Source of the DNA: Thiobacillus sp. SCUT-2
GTDB taxonomy: Bacteria; Pseudomonadota; Gammaproteobacteria; Burkholderiales; Thiobacillaceae
DNA: 64,000 bases
Reading direction: 5' to 3'
Assembly (NCBI RefSeq): GCF_035621355.1
Contig: NZ_CP141769.1
Span: 1,736,001 to 1,800,000 of the forward strand
Position numbers and translations under genes: made by a program. The notes under the pieces are model-generated. The model was not told the DNA's origin, made no database searches, and worked only from the letters and a program-made list of their open reading frames with translations. This document shows, piece by piece, positions 21,551 through 31,017 of the stretch; the first letter of the stretch is position 1, and the number at the start of each line of letters is the position of its first letter.

Positions 21551-22035
21551 GCGGGCTTGTCCGTGGCCTGGCTGCGGGCTACCTCGCCGGTGCCGTGCGG
21601 CGTGCGGCCGGCATTCTGATCGGGTTCATCCAGCGGCAGGCACTGCTGGAGCGTCTGCGGGGGCGCCGCAATTTGCGGCTCGCCGCCGCCGGGCGGCAGC
21701 TCGGCCTCCCCTGGCGTTTCGCTTGATGCGTGCTCCGTCACCGCAGCCTTCACGGAGGCGAATTCGTCGCGGAGATAGTCGTCGACCACCGTCGCCTGCT
21801 GCTGGACGCCCGACGCCGCCGACTCGATCGACTCCTTGAAGCTCTGGCCGGCGCGACGGAGCTCGTCGAGTTCGACCTCGCGGCTGATGTCCGCCTTCAC
21901 CGTCGAGACGTAGCGCTGCAGACGGCCGTAGAGATGCCCGGCCGTGCGGGCCACCTTGGGTAGCCGCTCGGGGCCGATGACGATCAGCGCGACGACGCCG
22001 ATGACGACCAGTTCAGAAAATCCGATATCGAACAT
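21547..22035 (-). CDS. tatB: Twin-arginine translocase subunit TatB
   Basis: Membrane partner of TatC in signal-peptide recognition. The 162-residue protein has the short N-terminal membrane helix [17 protein letters not shown] (about 10-26), an amphipathic helix after it, and a long acidic and proline-rich tail. The [12 protein letters not shown] opening and the Glu near residue 8 distinguish it from TatA. Coupled to tatC by ATGA overlap. Confidence 0.95.
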   Translation of the reverse strand: MFDIGFSELVVIGVVALIVIGPERLPKVARTAGHLYGRLQRYVSTVKADISREVELDELRRAGQSFKESIESAASGVQQQATVVDDYLRDEFASVKAAVTEHASSETPGEAELPPGGGEPQIAAPPQTLQQCLPLDEPDQNAGRTPHGTGEVARSQATDKPA

Positions 22036-22114
22036 AGGAAGGGCGCACGGAAATGCCGGGCCGGCGAGGCAGACGCAGGATGCCCGAGGCGCCCTCGCCG
22101 CTCCGCCCGTCCCG

Positions 22115-22327
22115 TCAGGACTGCTGCTTGTCCTTCACCTCGGCATCGATGGTATGCCCGCCTTCGCTCTTTTCGTTGAGCTTCGGCGTGTCTTCCCGCA
22201 TGCCTTCCTTGAATCCCTTGACCGCGCCGCCAAGGTCGCTGCCGATGTTGCGCAGCTTCTTGGTGCCGAAAATCATCATCACGATGACCAGGACGATCAG
22301 CCAATGCCAGATGCTAAAGCTGCCCAT
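22115..22327 (-). CDS. tatA: Twin-arginine translocase subunit TatA
   Basis: Pore-forming subunit of the Tat translocase. The 70-residue protein has one N-terminal helix ([17 protein letters not shown]), then the [20 protein letters not shown] hinge and amphipathic helix, and a charged tail. Usual length. It lies 18 bases after hinT and 79 bases before tatB on the same strand. Confidence 0.97.
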   Translation of the reverse strand: MGSFSIWHWLIVLVIVMMIFGTKKLRNIGSDLGGAVKGFKEGMREDTPKLNEKSEGGHTIDAEVKDKQQS

Positions 22328-22345
22328 GTTGATTCTCCTCTTGCG

Positions 22346-22684
22346 TTAACTGCGGCGCACGGGGTCGCCGCCGCCAAATACGTGGATGTGGACGTGGAAT
22401 ACTTCCTGCCCGCCGCCCCGCCCGGTGTTGATGAGGGTCTTGAACCCGCTGTCCAGCCCCTGCTCCTTTGCCAGGCGCGGCGCCAGCAGGAGCATCCTGC
22501 CCAGCAGCCGTTCATGCTCGGGCGCACAGTCCGCCAGCGAGGCCACATGCGCCTTCGGGATAATCAGGAAGTGTACGCGCGCGAACGGGTGGATGTCGTG
22601 GAACGCGAGCACTTCGTCATCTTCGTAGACCTTGCTGCTCGGGATCTCTCCGGCGACGATCTTGCAGAAAATGCAGTCACTCAT
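22346..22684 (-). CDS. hinT: HIT-family purine nucleoside phosphoramidase
   Basis: Cytoplasmic HIT hydrolase that cleaves adenosine phosphoramidates and related adenylates. The 112-residue protein contains CIFCKI at residues 4-9 and the histidine triad [10 protein letters not shown] near the C-terminus. Its start overlaps hisE by eight bases, placing it in the his transcript, as in other betaproteobacteria. Confidence 0.95.
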   Translation of the reverse strand: MSDCIFCKIVAGEIPSSKVYEDDEVLAFHDIHPFARVHFLIIPKAHVASLADCAPEHERLLGRMLLLAPRLAKEQGLDSGFKTLINTGRGGGQEVFHVHIHVFGGGDPVRRS

Positions 22685-22994
22685 TTCGATTCGCCTTCTC
22701 GACCAGTCCGGACAGTCCCTCGCGACGGGCCAGCTCGTTCAGCACGTCAGCCGGCTTCAGACCTTTGTGCGCCAGCAGCACACAGGTATGAAACCACAAA
22801 TCGGCGACTTCGTAGATGATCTTTTCGGCCTGCCCGTCCTTGGCCGCCATCACGGTTTCGGTCGCCTCCTCGCCGATCTTCTTCAGGATCGCGTCGGTGC
22901 CCTTGGCGTACAGCTTCGCCACGTAGGAACTGTCGGGCGAGGCCTGCTTGCGCGCTTCCAGCGTCTCGGCGAGGCGGTCGAGGATGTCGCTCAT
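22677..22994 (-). CDS. hisE: Phosphoribosyl-ATP diphosphatase
   Basis: Second step of histidine synthesis: releases pyrophosphate from phosphoribosyl-ATP. The 105-residue protein has the MazG-like helical core [20 protein letters not shown] and the [13 protein letters not shown] helix with metal-binding acidic residues. Its ATG overlaps the hisI stop (ATGA). Separate from HisI here, whereas enterobacteria have a HisIE fusion. Confidence 0.95.
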   Translation of the reverse strand: MSDILDRLAETLEARKQASPDSSYVAKLYAKGTDAILKKIGEEATETVMAAKDGQAEKIIYEVADLWFHTCVLLAHKGLKPADVLNELARREGLSGLVEKANRNE

Positions 22995-23374
22995 TTGTAG
23001 ATCTCGTCGGGATGCTTCAGCACCGGCGCGGTCGTCACCCAGCGCCCGTTCTCGAGCTTCTGGAAGAAGCACGAGCGGCGCCCGGTATGGCAGGCGATGC
23101 CGCCCACCTGCTCGATCTTCAAGAGCACCACGTCGCTGTCGCAGTCGAGGCGGATTTCGCTCACATTCTGGAAATGCCCCGACTCCTCGCCCTTGCGCCA
23201 TAGCTTGCCGCGTGAACGCGAGAAATAGACGCCGCGCCCGGTGCGCGCCGTTTCTTCGAGCGCCTCACGGTTCATCCACGCCACCATCAGGATTTCACCC
23301 GTGGCGGCATCCTGCGCGATGGCCGGGACGAGTCCCTGCGCATCCCACTTCACGGCGTCGAGCCATTCGCTCAC
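22991..23374 (-). CDS. hisI: Phosphoribosyl-AMP cyclohydrolase
   Basis: Third step of histidine synthesis: opens the adenine ring of phosphoribosyl-AMP. The 127-residue, zinc-dependent enzyme shows the DCDSDVVLL metal site and CHTGRRSCF. The start is the GTG overlapping the hisF stop (GTGA); no ATG is available at the right place. Coupled at both ends to neighbours. Confidence 0.95.
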   Translation of the reverse strand: MSEWLDAVKWDAQGLVPAIAQDAATGEILMVAWMNREALEETARTGRGVYFSRSRGKLWRKGEESGHFQNVSEIRLDCDSDVVLLKIEQVGGIACHTGRRSCFFQKLENGRWVTTAPVLKHPDEIYK

Positions 23375-24126
23375 AGGCGCACCTCGATGCCGTGCTGCTT
23401 CATGTATTTCTTCGCCTCGTCGATGCCGTATTCGCCGAAGTGGAAGATGCTCGCGGCGAGCACCGCGTCCGCGCGGCCCTCCTTCACCCCGTCGACGAGG
23501 TGCTGCAGGTTGCCGACGCCGCCACTGGCGATGATCGGGATGTCGACCGCGTCGGAAATCGCGCGCGTCAGTTCGAGGTCGAAGCCGCTCTTGGTGCCGT
23601 CGCGGTCCATCGAGGTCAGCAGCAGTTCCCCCGCGCCGAGGCGTTCCATCTTCTTCGCCCATTCGATCGCGTCGAGACCGGTCGCCTTGCGGCCGCCGTG
23701 GGTGAACACCTCCCACTGGTCGCCGACGCGCTTGGCGTCGATCGCGACCACGATGCATTGGCTGCCGTAGCGGTCGGACGCGTCCTTCACCAGCTGCGGG
23801 TTGACGACAGCCGAGGTGTTGATGCTGACCTTGTCGGCACCGGCGTTGAGCAGGCGCTGCACATCGCCGACCGCCCGCACGCCGCCGCCGACCGTGAGCG
23901 GGATGAAGACCTCGGACGCGACCGCCTCGATGATGTGCAGGATCAGGTCGCGGTTGTCGGAACTGGCGGTGATGTCGAGGAAGGTCAGCTCGTCGGCGCC
24001 GGCCTCGTTGTAGCGGCGCGCGATCTCGACCGGATCGCCGGCGTCCTTCAGTTCGACGAAGTTGACGCCCTTGACGACGCGACCGTTGGTCACATCGAGG
24101 CAGGGGATGATGCGTTTTGCGAGCAT
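23371..24126 (-). CDS. hisF: Imidazole glycerol phosphate synthase, cyclase subunit
   Basis: TIM-barrel subunit that with HisH makes imidazole glycerol phosphate and AICAR. The 251-residue protein has the catalytic Asp11 in IIPCLD and the second Asp in VVAIDAKR, plus the phosphate-binding TVGGGVR and IIASGGVGN loops. Typical length. It follows hisA after 18 bases. Confidence 0.97.
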   Translation of the reverse strand: MLAKRIIPCLDVTNGRVVKGVNFVELKDAGDPVEIARRYNEAGADELTFLDITASSDNRDLILHIIEAVASEVFIPLTVGGGVRAVGDVQRLLNAGADKVSINTSAVVNPQLVKDASDRYGSQCIVVAIDAKRVGDQWEVFTHGGRKATGLDAIEWAKKMERLGAGELLLTSMDRDGTKSGFDLELTRAISDAVDIPIIASGGVGNLQHLVDGVKEGRADAVLAASIFHFGEYGIDEAKKYMKQHGIEVRL

Positions 24127-24144
24127 GGTCGCCTTCAGTTCAGA

Positions 24145-24900
24145 TCAGACGCCGAACACGCCGCCCGCCAGCTCGTCGGCGAGCTTCTGCGCCGCGGCGA
24201 AATCGAGCGTGCCCTGGTAGATGGCGCGACCGGTGATCGCGCCGATGATGCCGTCCTTGGCCACCGCGGATAGCGCACGGACGTCGTCGAGGTTGGTGAC
24301 GCCGCCGCTGGCGATAACCGGGATCGACAGCGCCTGCGCCAGACGCTGGGTGGCCTCGACGTTGACGCCGGTGAGCATGCCGTCGCGGCCGATGTCGGTG
24401 TAGATGACGGCCTCGACGCCATACCCTTCGAAGCGCTTGGCCAGATCGATGACGTCATGGCCGGTGAGCTTGGACCAGCCCTCGACGGCGACCTTGCCGT
24501 CCTTGGCGTCGAGCCCGACCATGACGTGGCCGGGAAAGGCGTCGCAGGCCTCGTGCAGGAAGCCGGGGTTCTTCACGGCGGCAGTGCCGATGATGACGTA
24601 GCGCACGCCGTCGTCGAGGTAGCGCTCGATGGTGGCGAGGTCGCGGATGCCGCCGCCGAGCTGCACCGGCATTTCGTCGCCCACCGCGTCGACGATGGAA
24701 CGGATCGCCGCATCGTTGACCGGCTTGCCGGCGAACGCGCCGTTCAGGTCGACCAGGTGCAGGCGCCGTGCGCCCTGCGCCTTCCAGTGGCGCGCGGTGG
24801 CGGCGGGGTCCTCGGAGAACACCGTGGCCTTGGCCATTTCGCCCTGTTCCAGGCGCACGCAGTGGCCGTCTTTGAGGTCGATAGCGGGGATGATCAGCAT
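24145..24900 (-). CDS. hisA: Phosphoribosyl-formimino-AICAR ribotide isomerase
   Basis: TIM-barrel isomerase of histidine synthesis, paralogous to HisF. The 251-residue protein begins [12 protein letters not shown] with catalytic Asp8, and has the QLGGGIRD and VIASGGVTN phosphate loops and [11 protein letters not shown]. It lies between hisH and hisF, as expected. Confidence 0.97.
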   Translation of the reverse strand: MLIIPAIDLKDGHCVRLEQGEMAKATVFSEDPAATARHWKAQGARRLHLVDLNGAFAGKPVNDAAIRSIVDAVGDEMPVQLGGGIRDLATIERYLDDGVRYVIIGTAAVKNPGFLHEACDAFPGHVMVGLDAKDGKVAVEGWSKLTGHDVIDLAKRFEGYGVEAVIYTDIGRDGMLTGVNVEATQRLAQALSIPVIASGGVTNLDDVRALSAVAKDGIIGAITGRAIYQGTLDFAAAQKLADELAGGVFGV

Positions 24901-24918
24901 GGTCGTACGAAAGCAGGA

Positions 24919-25605
24919 TTAGGCGCAGGCTGCGCCGGACATATCGCAGGCGGAGGCATGCTCGCCCGGATTCCAGGTGACGAAATTGCCCAGCAGGGCC
25001 AGCCCGGCGTTCTGGCTCTTTTCCGGATGGAACTGGACGGCGAAGATGTTGCCCGACGCCACGGCGCAGGTGAACGGAAACGGGTAGTGGGAGAAGCCGG
25101 CGATCACGTCGGGCGCGGTCGGCTGCACGAAGTAGCTGTGGACGAAGTAGAAGCGCTCGCCCTCTTCGATGCCCACCCACAGCGGATGCGGCATCGCCTG
25201 GTGGACGTTGTTCCAGCCCATGTGCGGCACCTTGAGCTTGCCGCCCTTGTCGTCGTGCATCGCCTCCTGCGGAAAGCGCTGGACCGTGCCCTGCAGGATG
25301 CCGAGGCAGGCGGTGTCGCCTTCCTCGCTGTGCTCGAACAGCACCTGCATGCCCATGCAGATGCCGAGGAAGGGCTTGCTCCGGGCGGCGTCGACGATGA
25401 CCTGGCGCAGCCCGCGCGCGTCGATTTCGCGCATGCAGTCCGGTGCGGCGCCCTGCCCCGGGAATACCACGCGGCCGGCCCCGGCGATCACGGCCGGGTC
25501 GGACGTGACGACGGCGCTCGCCGACGGCGCGACGTGCTCGATGGCCTTGGACACCGAGCGCAGGTTGCCCATGCCGTAGTCGATGACGGCGATATCGACG
25601 CTCAC
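24919..25605 (-). CDS. hisH: Imidazole glycerol phosphate synthase, glutaminase subunit
   Basis: Class I amidotransferase that supplies ammonia to HisF. The 228-residue protein has the nucleophile Cys in FLGICMGMQVLF and the His-Glu pair in FAVQFHPEKSQ. The GTG start at 25605, preceded by GGAGGGAG, is preferred over upstream in-frame codons because it gives the family N-terminus VDIAVIDYGMGNL. Confidence 0.96.
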   Translation of the reverse strand: MSVDIAVIDYGMGNLRSVSKAIEHVAPSASAVVTSDPAVIAGAGRVVFPGQGAAPDCMREIDARGLRQVIVDAARSKPFLGICMGMQVLFEHSEEGDTACLGILQGTVQRFPQEAMHDDKGGKLKVPHMGWNNVHQAMPHPLWVGIEEGERFYFVHSYFVQPTAPDVIAGFSHYPFPFTCAVASGNIFAVQFHPEKSQNAGLALLGNFVTWNPGEHASACDMSGAACA

Positions 25606-25633
25606 CGCACTCCCTCCATGATCCGCGTTGCGA

Positions 25634-26221
25634 TCATAGTGCACCCTTGGTGGAGGGCAGCACGTCGCCCATGCGCGGGTCGGCTTCCACCGCCATGCGC
25701 AGCGCGCGGCCGAAGGCCTTGAAGATGGTCTCGGCCTGGTGGTGGGCGTTGATGCCGCGCAGGTTGTCGATGTGCAGCGTCACCGCGGCGTGGTTGACGA
25801 AGCCGCGGAAGAATTCGAGGAAGAGGTCGACGTCGAACTCGCCGATGCGCGCGCGGGTGTAGTCGACGTGGTACTCGAGGCCGGGGCGGCCGGAGAGGTC
25901 GATCACCACGCGCGACAGCGCCTCGTCGAGCGGCACGTAGGCGTGGCCGTAGCGGCGGATGCCCTTCTTGTCGCCGAGCGCCTTGGCGAAGGCCTGCCCC
26001 AGCGTAATCCCGGTGTCCTCGACGGTGTGGTGGGCGTCGATGTGAAGATCACCCTCAGCCGTGATGTCGAGGTCGATCAGGCCGTGGCGCGCGATCTGGT
26101 CGAGCATGTGGTCGAGGAAGGGCACGCCGGTCGCGAGTTTCGCCGACCCCGTGCCGTCGAGGTTGAGGCTGACCGTGATCCGGGTTTCGAGGGTGTTGCG
26201 GCTGACTTGGGCGGTACGCAT
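25634..26221 (-). CDS. hisB: Imidazoleglycerol-phosphate dehydratase
   Basis: Manganese-dependent dehydratase of histidine synthesis. The 195-residue protein is the monofunctional form, without the phosphatase domain of enterobacterial HisB. It has the two metal motifs, HHTVEDTG and HHQAE, and the [16 protein letters not shown] block. A separate histidinol-phosphatase must lie elsewhere. It is 50 bases after hisC. Confidence 0.97.
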   Translation of the reverse strand: MRTAQVSRNTLETRITVSLNLDGTGSAKLATGVPFLDHMLDQIARHGLIDLDITAEGDLHIDAHHTVEDTGITLGQAFAKALGDKKGIRRYGHAYVPLDEALSRVVIDLSGRPGLEYHVDYTRARIGEFDVDLFLEFFRGFVNHAAVTLHIDNLRGINAHHQAETIFKAFGRALRMAVEADPRMGDVLPSTKGAL

Positions 26222-26271
26222 GACGTCGTATCGTGAGACGGTAAAGGGATTCTAGCAGGCCGGTGTCTTTT

Positions 26272-27330
26272 TCAGCACAGGGCTTTCAAGGCGGCCACCA
26301 GCGCGTCGCACTGCGCGTCCGTACCGACCGTGACGCGCAGGAAGGGCGCGATGCGGGCCGGGTTGCGGAAATGGCGCACGATGATGCTGCGGTCGCGCAG
26401 TGCGGCGGCCAGCGCCGCCCCGTCTTGCGCCGGATGACGCGCGAAGATGAAGTTGGCGCCCGAGGGCAGCACCTCGAAGCCGAGCGCCTCCATTTCCTCG
26501 ACCAGGCGCGTGCGCGTCCGCACGACCTTCGCGCAGATGGATTCGAAATACGCGCGGTCTTCGATCGACGCCAGCGCGCCGGCCTGCGCGAAGCGGTCGA
26601 GCGGGTAGGAATTGAAGCTGTCCTTGACGCGGTTCAATGCCTCGACGAGATGCGGCTGGCCGATCGCATAGCCGACTCGCAGCCCGGCGAGCGCATGCGA
26701 CTTCGACAGCGTGCGCGTCACCAGGAGCTGCGGATAACGCGCAACCAGGCCCACCGCCGAGTCACCACCGAAATCGATGTAGGCCTCGTCGATCACCACC
26801 ACCGAGTCCGGATTGCCCGCAAGCAGGCGCTCGATCTCGCCGAGCGCGAGCAGGCGCCCGGTCGGCGCATTCGGGTTGGGGAAGATGATGCCGCCGTTGG
26901 GCGTCAGGTAGTCGTCGACCCGGATCTCGAACGACTCGGTCAGCGGAACTGCGCGGTGCCCGATCTCGTACAGTCCGCAGTAGACGGGGTAGAAGCTGTA
27001 GGTGATGTCGGGAAACAGGATCGCCCGCTCGTGCTTCAGCAGCGCCATGAAGGCGTGCGCGAGCACCTCATCGGAGCCGTTGCCGACGAACACCTGCTCG
27101 GGCGTCACGCCGTGGTAGGCGGCGATGCCCGCGCGCAGGCGGTCCGAATTGGGGTCCGGGTACAGGCGCAGCGTGTCCGCGGCCTCGGCGCGCACCGCCT
27201 CGATCACCTTCGGGCTCGGGCCGTAGGGATTCTCGTTGGTGTTGAGCTTGACCAGGTTCGCGAGCTTGGGCTGCTCGCCCGGCACGTAGGGCGTGAGGCC
27301 GTGGACCACGGCGCTCCAGTATCGGCTCAT
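26272..27330 (-). CDS. hisC: Histidinol-phosphate aminotransferase
   Basis: PLP enzyme that transaminates imidazole acetol phosphate. The 352-residue protein has [12 protein letters not shown] near the N-terminus, [10 protein letters not shown], and the PLP-binding Lys in [16 protein letters not shown]. Normal length. It starts 10 bases after hisD. Confidence 0.96.
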   Translation of the reverse strand: MSRYWSAVVHGLTPYVPGEQPKLANLVKLNTNENPYGPSPKVIEAVRAEAADTLRLYPDPNSDRLRAGIAAYHGVTPEQVFVGNGSDEVLAHAFMALLKHERAILFPDITYSFYPVYCGLYEIGHRAVPLTESFEIRVDDYLTPNGGIIFPNPNAPTGRLLALGEIERLLAGNPDSVVVIDEAYIDFGGDSAVGLVARYPQLLVTRTLSKSHALAGLRVGYAIGQPHLVEALNRVKDSFNSYPLDRFAQAGALASIEDRAYFESICAKVVRTRTRLVEEMEALGFEVLPSGANFIFARHPAQDGAALAAALRDRSIIVRHFRNPARIAPFLRVTVGTDAQCDALVAALKALC

Positions 27331-27340
27331 GCGCAGCGGC

Positions 27341-28645
27341 TCACTTGTGCGTCAGGCGGTATTCGGCGGAGCGCGCGTGCGCCTGCAGGCCCTCGCCGTA
27401 GGCGAGCGTGGCGGCGATCCGCCCCAGCGTCTGCGCGCCGGCCGCGGAGACCTGGATCAGGCTGCTGCGCTTCTGGAAGTCGTAGACGCCAAGCGGCGAC
27501 GAGAAGCGGGCCGTGCGCGAGGTCGGCAGCACGTGGTTCGGGCCGGCGCAGTAGTCGCCCAGCGCCTCGCAGGTGTGCTTGCCCATGAAGATCGCGCCGG
27601 CGTGGCGCAGCTTGGGCAGCAGCGCCTCGGGGTCTGCCACCGACACTTCCAGGTGCTCGGGGGCGATGGTGTTGCAGATCGCCGCTGCGTCGTCGAGGTC
27701 GCGCGTCCTGATCAGTGCACCGCGATTGGTGAGCGAGGTGCGGATCACCTCGCTGCGCGGCATCTCGTCGATCAGCTTGTCGATCGCCGCCGCGACGGCG
27801 TCGAGATAGGCCGCGTCGGGCGACAGCAGGATCGACTGCGCCAGTTCGTCGTGCTCGGCCTGCGAGAACAGGTCCATCGCCACCCACTCGGCCGGCGTGC
27901 TGCCGTCGGCGATGACAAGGATCTCGGATGGCCCGGCGATCATGTCGATGCCGACGGTGCCGAACACGCGGCGCTTGGCCGCGGCGACGTAGGCATTGCC
28001 GGGGCCGACGATCTTGTCGACCTGCGGCACCGTCGCGGTGCCGTAGGCCAGCGCCGCGACGGCCTGCGCGCCGCCGATGGTGAATACGCGGTCGACGCCG
28101 GCGATCGCCGCCGCGGCGAGCACCAACTGATTCTTCTCGCCGCCCGGCGTCGGCACCACCATGATGAGTTCGCCGACGCCGGCGACCTTGGCCGGGATCG
28201 CGTTCATCAGCACCGAGGACGGGTAGGCCGCCTTGCCGCCGGGCACGTAGAGGCCGACCCGGTCGAGCGGGGTGACCTGCTGGCCCAGCACGGTGCCGTC
28301 GTCCTCGGTATAGGTCCACGAGCCCTGCACCTGCTTCTCGTGATAGCGCCGCACCCGCTCGGCGGCCGCCTCGAGCGCCGCGCGTGTTTCCGCTGGCAGG
28401 CCATCGAGCGCAGCCCTGAGCTCGGCGGCACCGAGTTCCAGGCTTGCCAGCGAGGCGGCCGGCAGCCGGTCGAAGCGTTCGGTGTATTCGAGCACGGCGG
28501 CATCGCCGCGCGTCTTCACGTCGTGCAGGATGGCCGCGACCGTCTGTTCGATGGACGCGTCGACGGCGTCGTCGAACTGCAACAGGCGGGTGAGGCGAGC
28601 CTGGAAATCAGGCTGCTCGCTATCGAGGCGGGTGAGCGTAACCAC
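27341..28645 (-). CDS. hisD: Histidinol dehydrogenase
   Basis: Zinc-dependent enzyme making the last two oxidations to histidine. The 434-residue protein has [18 protein letters not shown], the [12 protein letters not shown] segment, and [12 protein letters not shown] with zinc and catalytic residues. GTG 28645 is chosen as start because AGGA lies six bases upstream and it matches the family start ([13 protein letters not shown]); an earlier in-frame codon at 28768 would add an unrelated extension. It is the first gene of the his-tat run; hisG, usually upstream, is absent. Confidence 0.95.
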   Translation of the reverse strand: MVTLTRLDSEQPDFQARLTRLLQFDDAVDASIEQTVAAILHDVKTRGDAAVLEYTERFDRLPAASLASLELGAAELRAALDGLPAETRAALEAAAERVRRYHEKQVQGSWTYTEDDGTVLGQQVTPLDRVGLYVPGGKAAYPSSVLMNAIPAKVAGVGELIMVVPTPGGEKNQLVLAAAAIAGVDRVFTIGGAQAVAALAYGTATVPQVDKIVGPGNAYVAAAKRRVFGTVGIDMIAGPSEILVIADGSTPAEWVAMDLFSQAEHDELAQSILLSPDAAYLDAVAAAIDKLIDEMPRSEVIRTSLTNRGALIRTRDLDDAAAICNTIAPEHLEVSVADPEALLPKLRHAGAIFMGKHTCEALGDYCAGPNHVLPTSRTARFSSPLGVYDFQKRSSLIQVSAAGAQTLGRIAATLAYGEGLQAHARSAEYRLTHK

Positions 28646-28760
28646 GGGTTTCCTGCAAAAAAAGCTGGATTCAAGGGACAGGTTCGAATTGTACCGGCTT
28701 TTGACGTTTTCCCGCGCCTGTGCAAGGGCTTGGAGGCCGGTTTCATACCTGTTCCGGATG

Positions 28761-28790
28761 TTAGACAAAGTCCAGATTGCTGATTATCAT
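28761..28790 (+). promoter_or_regulatory. Possible promoter of the Irr/Fur-like gene
   Basis: TTAGAC and TATCAT are 18 bases apart, the -10 ending seven bases before the ATG at 28798. A transcript from here would be essentially leaderless; no ribosome site is seen before that ATG. Confidence 0.35.
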
Positions 28791-28797
28791 AAAGCGC

Positions 28798-29208
28798 ATG
28801 CATTACACGCGCGACAACATGGCCAGCCTGCTGCGCAGCCACGACATCAATCCGACCCACCAGCGGATCGAGATCGCGCACGCACTGTTCTCGCGCCAGG
28901 AGCACCTCTCGGCCGACCAGGTCATGGCGATCGTCAACACGCGCCATTCGGAAACCTCCAAGGCGACCGTGTACAACACGCTCAAGCTCTTCCTCGAGAA
29001 GGGTCTGGTGCGCGAAGTCATCGTCGACCCCAGCAAGGTGTTCTTCGACCCCAATACCAGCCCGCACCACCATCTCTACGAGGTCGACACCGGCCACCTG
29101 TCGGACATCGACGCCGAGCACGTGCAGATCAGCGGACTGCCGCCGCTTCCCGAGGGCATGGTGACCGAAGGGATCGACCTCATCGTGCGCGTTCGCCGCA
29201 AGGCCTGA
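28798..29208 (+). CDS. Fur-superfamily regulator, Irr-like
   Basis: DNA-binding repressor/activator, 136 residues. The N-terminal winged helix is clear (NPTHQRIEIAHAL, then KATVYNTLKLFLEKGLVRE near 55-73). The dimer domain has HHHLYEVDTGHLSDID (His90-92), like the haem/metal site region of Irr proteins, and lacks the CxxC zinc pairs of classical Fur, Zur or PerR. This points to an Irr-type iron or haem sensor, but the ligand is inferred. It diverges from hisD; the start at 28798 gives the most family-like N-terminus. Confidence 0.85.
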   Translation: MHYTRDNMASLLRSHDINPTHQRIEIAHALFSRQEHLSADQVMAIVNTRHSETSKATVYNTLKLFLEKGLVREVIVDPSKVFFDPNTSPHHHLYEVDTGHLSDIDAEHVQISGLPPLPEGMVTEGIDLIVRVRRKA

Positions 29209-29224
29209 TTCCCGCCACCCGTCG

Positions 29225-29533
29225 ATGACACGGGTCCATGTCGCCCCCACGCTGCTCGACGCCCAACTGGCCGTCGACGCCCTGTCGAGCCTGGGCATTG
29301 CGAGCCGCATCCTCAATGCCCACGCCGCCGGCGCGCTGGGCGAACTGCCGTTCGCGCAGGCACAACCCGAAGTCTGGGTCGACGACGACGCATTGGCCAC
29401 ACGCGCCAGCGCGGTGCTGGCCGCCCTTCGCGCGGTACCGACGGGTCCTGAAAGAGTCTGCGCCCGCTGCGGCGAGCCGAACCCGGGGAATTTTCTCAGC
29501 TGCTGGCACTGCGGGCAGGCGCTGCCCGACTGA
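29225..29533 (+). CDS. DUF2007 protein with C-terminal zinc ribbon
   Basis: Small cytoplasmic protein of 102 residues, 16 bases after the Irr-like gene. The first 70 residues look like the DUF2007 (putative signal-transducing) fold, with the typical LDAQLAVDALSSLGIAS helix. The C-terminus is a Cys4 zinc ribbon, CARCGEPNPGNFLSCWHCG (about residues 79-97). Its function is unknown. It converges with the next gene with 12 bases between them. Confidence 0.75.
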   Translation: MTRVHVAPTLLDAQLAVDALSSLGIASRILNAHAAGALGELPFAQAQPEVWVDDDALATRASAVLAALRAVPTGPERVCARCGEPNPGNFLSCWHCGQALPD

Positions 29534-29545
29534 GTCGCCGCCCGG

Positions 29546-29914
29546 TCAGGGCAATAGCAGATCCTTGTTCAGCGCCTCGAGATGCCGCTGGTACTGGCGG
29601 GCAAAGATCCGCTCCAGCTCGTCGATCGCCTCGACCGCGGCGACGCCGTGAACCAGGTGGCGCGTCATCTGCGCCGAGGCTTCGTGGAAGATCTCGTTGC
29701 GCTCCAGCATCGGATACGTCTGCATCAGGCGCTGGATCGCCTTGACGACGTTTTCCTCCGCGGGGCGGGGAATCGACAGCGGCTCGGCCGGCGGCGCCGC
29801 CGCGGTTTCGGCGTTCTCCTTGCCGGCGAGGAACTCCGCGTAGTCGAGCAAGGCCTGCTGCCGGGCCGCGGACAGCGAACGGAATATCTGGACGAGCCGC
29901 TTGCTTTCCCGCAT
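29546..29914 (-). CDS. Small helical protein of unknown function, coupled to LysR gene
   Basis: I do not recognise this 122-residue product. It is predicted soluble and mostly helical: two charged helices at the N-terminus (KRLVQIFRSLSAARQQALLD), an Ala/Pro-rich linker near 45-60, then three helices ending QRHLEALNKDLLLP. The ATG shares a base with the stop of the upstream LysR gene (TGATG), so the two are likely made together. No signal peptide, membrane segment or Cys motif. Confidence 0.7.
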   Translation of the reverse strand: MRESKRLVQIFRSLSAARQQALLDYAEFLAGKENAETAAAPPAEPLSIPRPAEENVVKAIQRLMQTYPMLERNEIFHEASAQMTRHLVHGVAAVEAIDELERIFARQYQRHLEALNKDLLLP

Positions 29915-30858
29915 CAGCGGCCGCGCCCCTTGTGCGAGCGCTTCACCGGGGCGGATTCGATGCCGCACTGCTGGAACTTGCTCTCGACGAAGCTGATGAA
30001 GGCATCGAGCAGCTTGCTGCGGAATTTCTCCGGCGCATAGACCATCGACAGCTCCCGCGTGAGGCGGGGATGCAGGGGGACGGCGACCAGCGTGCCGAGC
30101 TGGATCTCCTTGGTCACGGTGGAGGCGGACATGATGGCGACGCCCAGTCCTGCCTCGACCGCGCCCTTGATCGCCTCACGGCTGCCCAGCTCCATCTCGA
30201 TATGGAGGTCGTCGGGATTGACCCCGTTGCTCTTGAAGAAGTCGTCGACCACCTCGCGCGTGCCGGACCCGTGTTCACGCGACACGTAGGGCTGCTCGAC
30301 GATGTCGCGTGCGCCGACGGTCGAACGCGAGGCCAGCGCGTGCTGCGGCGAGCAGATCATGACCAGCTCGTCCTCGCAGCAGGCCAGCGTGGTCAGGTGG
30401 GGATTGTGCGACGGCGCCTCGATCAGGCCGACATCGAGCGAATGGTCGGCCACCTTCGCCGCCACGGTCTCGGAGTTGGCGACGGTCAACCGCGCCTGGA
30501 CCTGCGGGAAACGCTCCTTGAATTCGCCGAGGATGCGCGGCAGCTGGTATTCGGCAATCGTCGTCGAGGCCCCGATCATCAGGGGGCCGGTCACCTGCCC
30601 GGTCAGCTCGCCGACGCGCGCCTCCATCTCCCCCGTCATCGCAAGAATGCGCTCGGCATAGCCCAGCACCAGATCGCCCGCCGGCGTCAGCGAAATCTTG
30701 CCGTGGCTGCGCTCGAACAGCCGCGTATTGAAATGCTCCTCAAGCTGCTTGACCTGGAACGTCACCGCCGGCTGCGTCATGTAGAGAATATCCGCGGCTT
30801 TGGTGAAGCTGAGCTGCTTGGCGACGGTGTAGAATACTTGAAGTCTGCGGTCGGCCAT
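29914..30858 (-). CDS. LysR-family transcriptional regulator (CysL/YeiE/CbbR-like)
   Basis: Regulator of 314 residues with an N-terminal winged helix (MADRRLQVFYTVAKQLSFTK...MTQPAVTFQVKQLEEHF, residues 1-60) and a substrate-binding effector domain from about 90. The opening and the SREHGSGTREVVDDFF segment are typical of the CysL/YeiE/CbbR branch that includes regulators of sulfur and carbon assimilation. The target is not apparent: upstream lies lplT in the opposite direction, downstream the coupled small protein. The C-terminal tail is basic (KRSHKGRGR). Confidence 0.88.
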   Translation of the reverse strand: MADRRLQVFYTVAKQLSFTKAADILYMTQPAVTFQVKQLEEHFNTRLFERSHGKISLTPAGDLVLGYAERILAMTGEMEARVGELTGQVTGPLMIGASTTIAEYQLPRILGEFKERFPQVQARLTVANSETVAAKVADHSLDVGLIEAPSHNPHLTTLACCEDELVMICSPQHALASRSTVGARDIVEQPYVSREHGSGTREVVDDFFKSNGVNPDDLHIEMELGSREAIKGAVEAGLGVAIMSASTVTKEIQLGTLVAVPLHPRLTRELSMVYAPEKFRSKLLDAFISFVESKFQQCGIESAPVKRSHKGRGR

Positions 30859-31017
30859 TAAGTCCCGCCCCTGGGTCAGAAAAGATTTTTATTCAACCAC
30901 AAACCCGTCCGTGTTGAAAACCTCCCATCACGATCACGCCGCAGTTTCCGGGCCCGCGGGCATACGGCGCCGGCCGCCTGCGATGGCATTGCGCCGGCCC
31001 TAGCCCCGTCTCGTTCC

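Noticed and set aside
28778..28795. A Fur-box-like GATTATCATAAA upstream of the Irr-like gene
   Set aside because: It shares only part of the 19-base Fur consensus and coincides with the -10 element; too weak to list.
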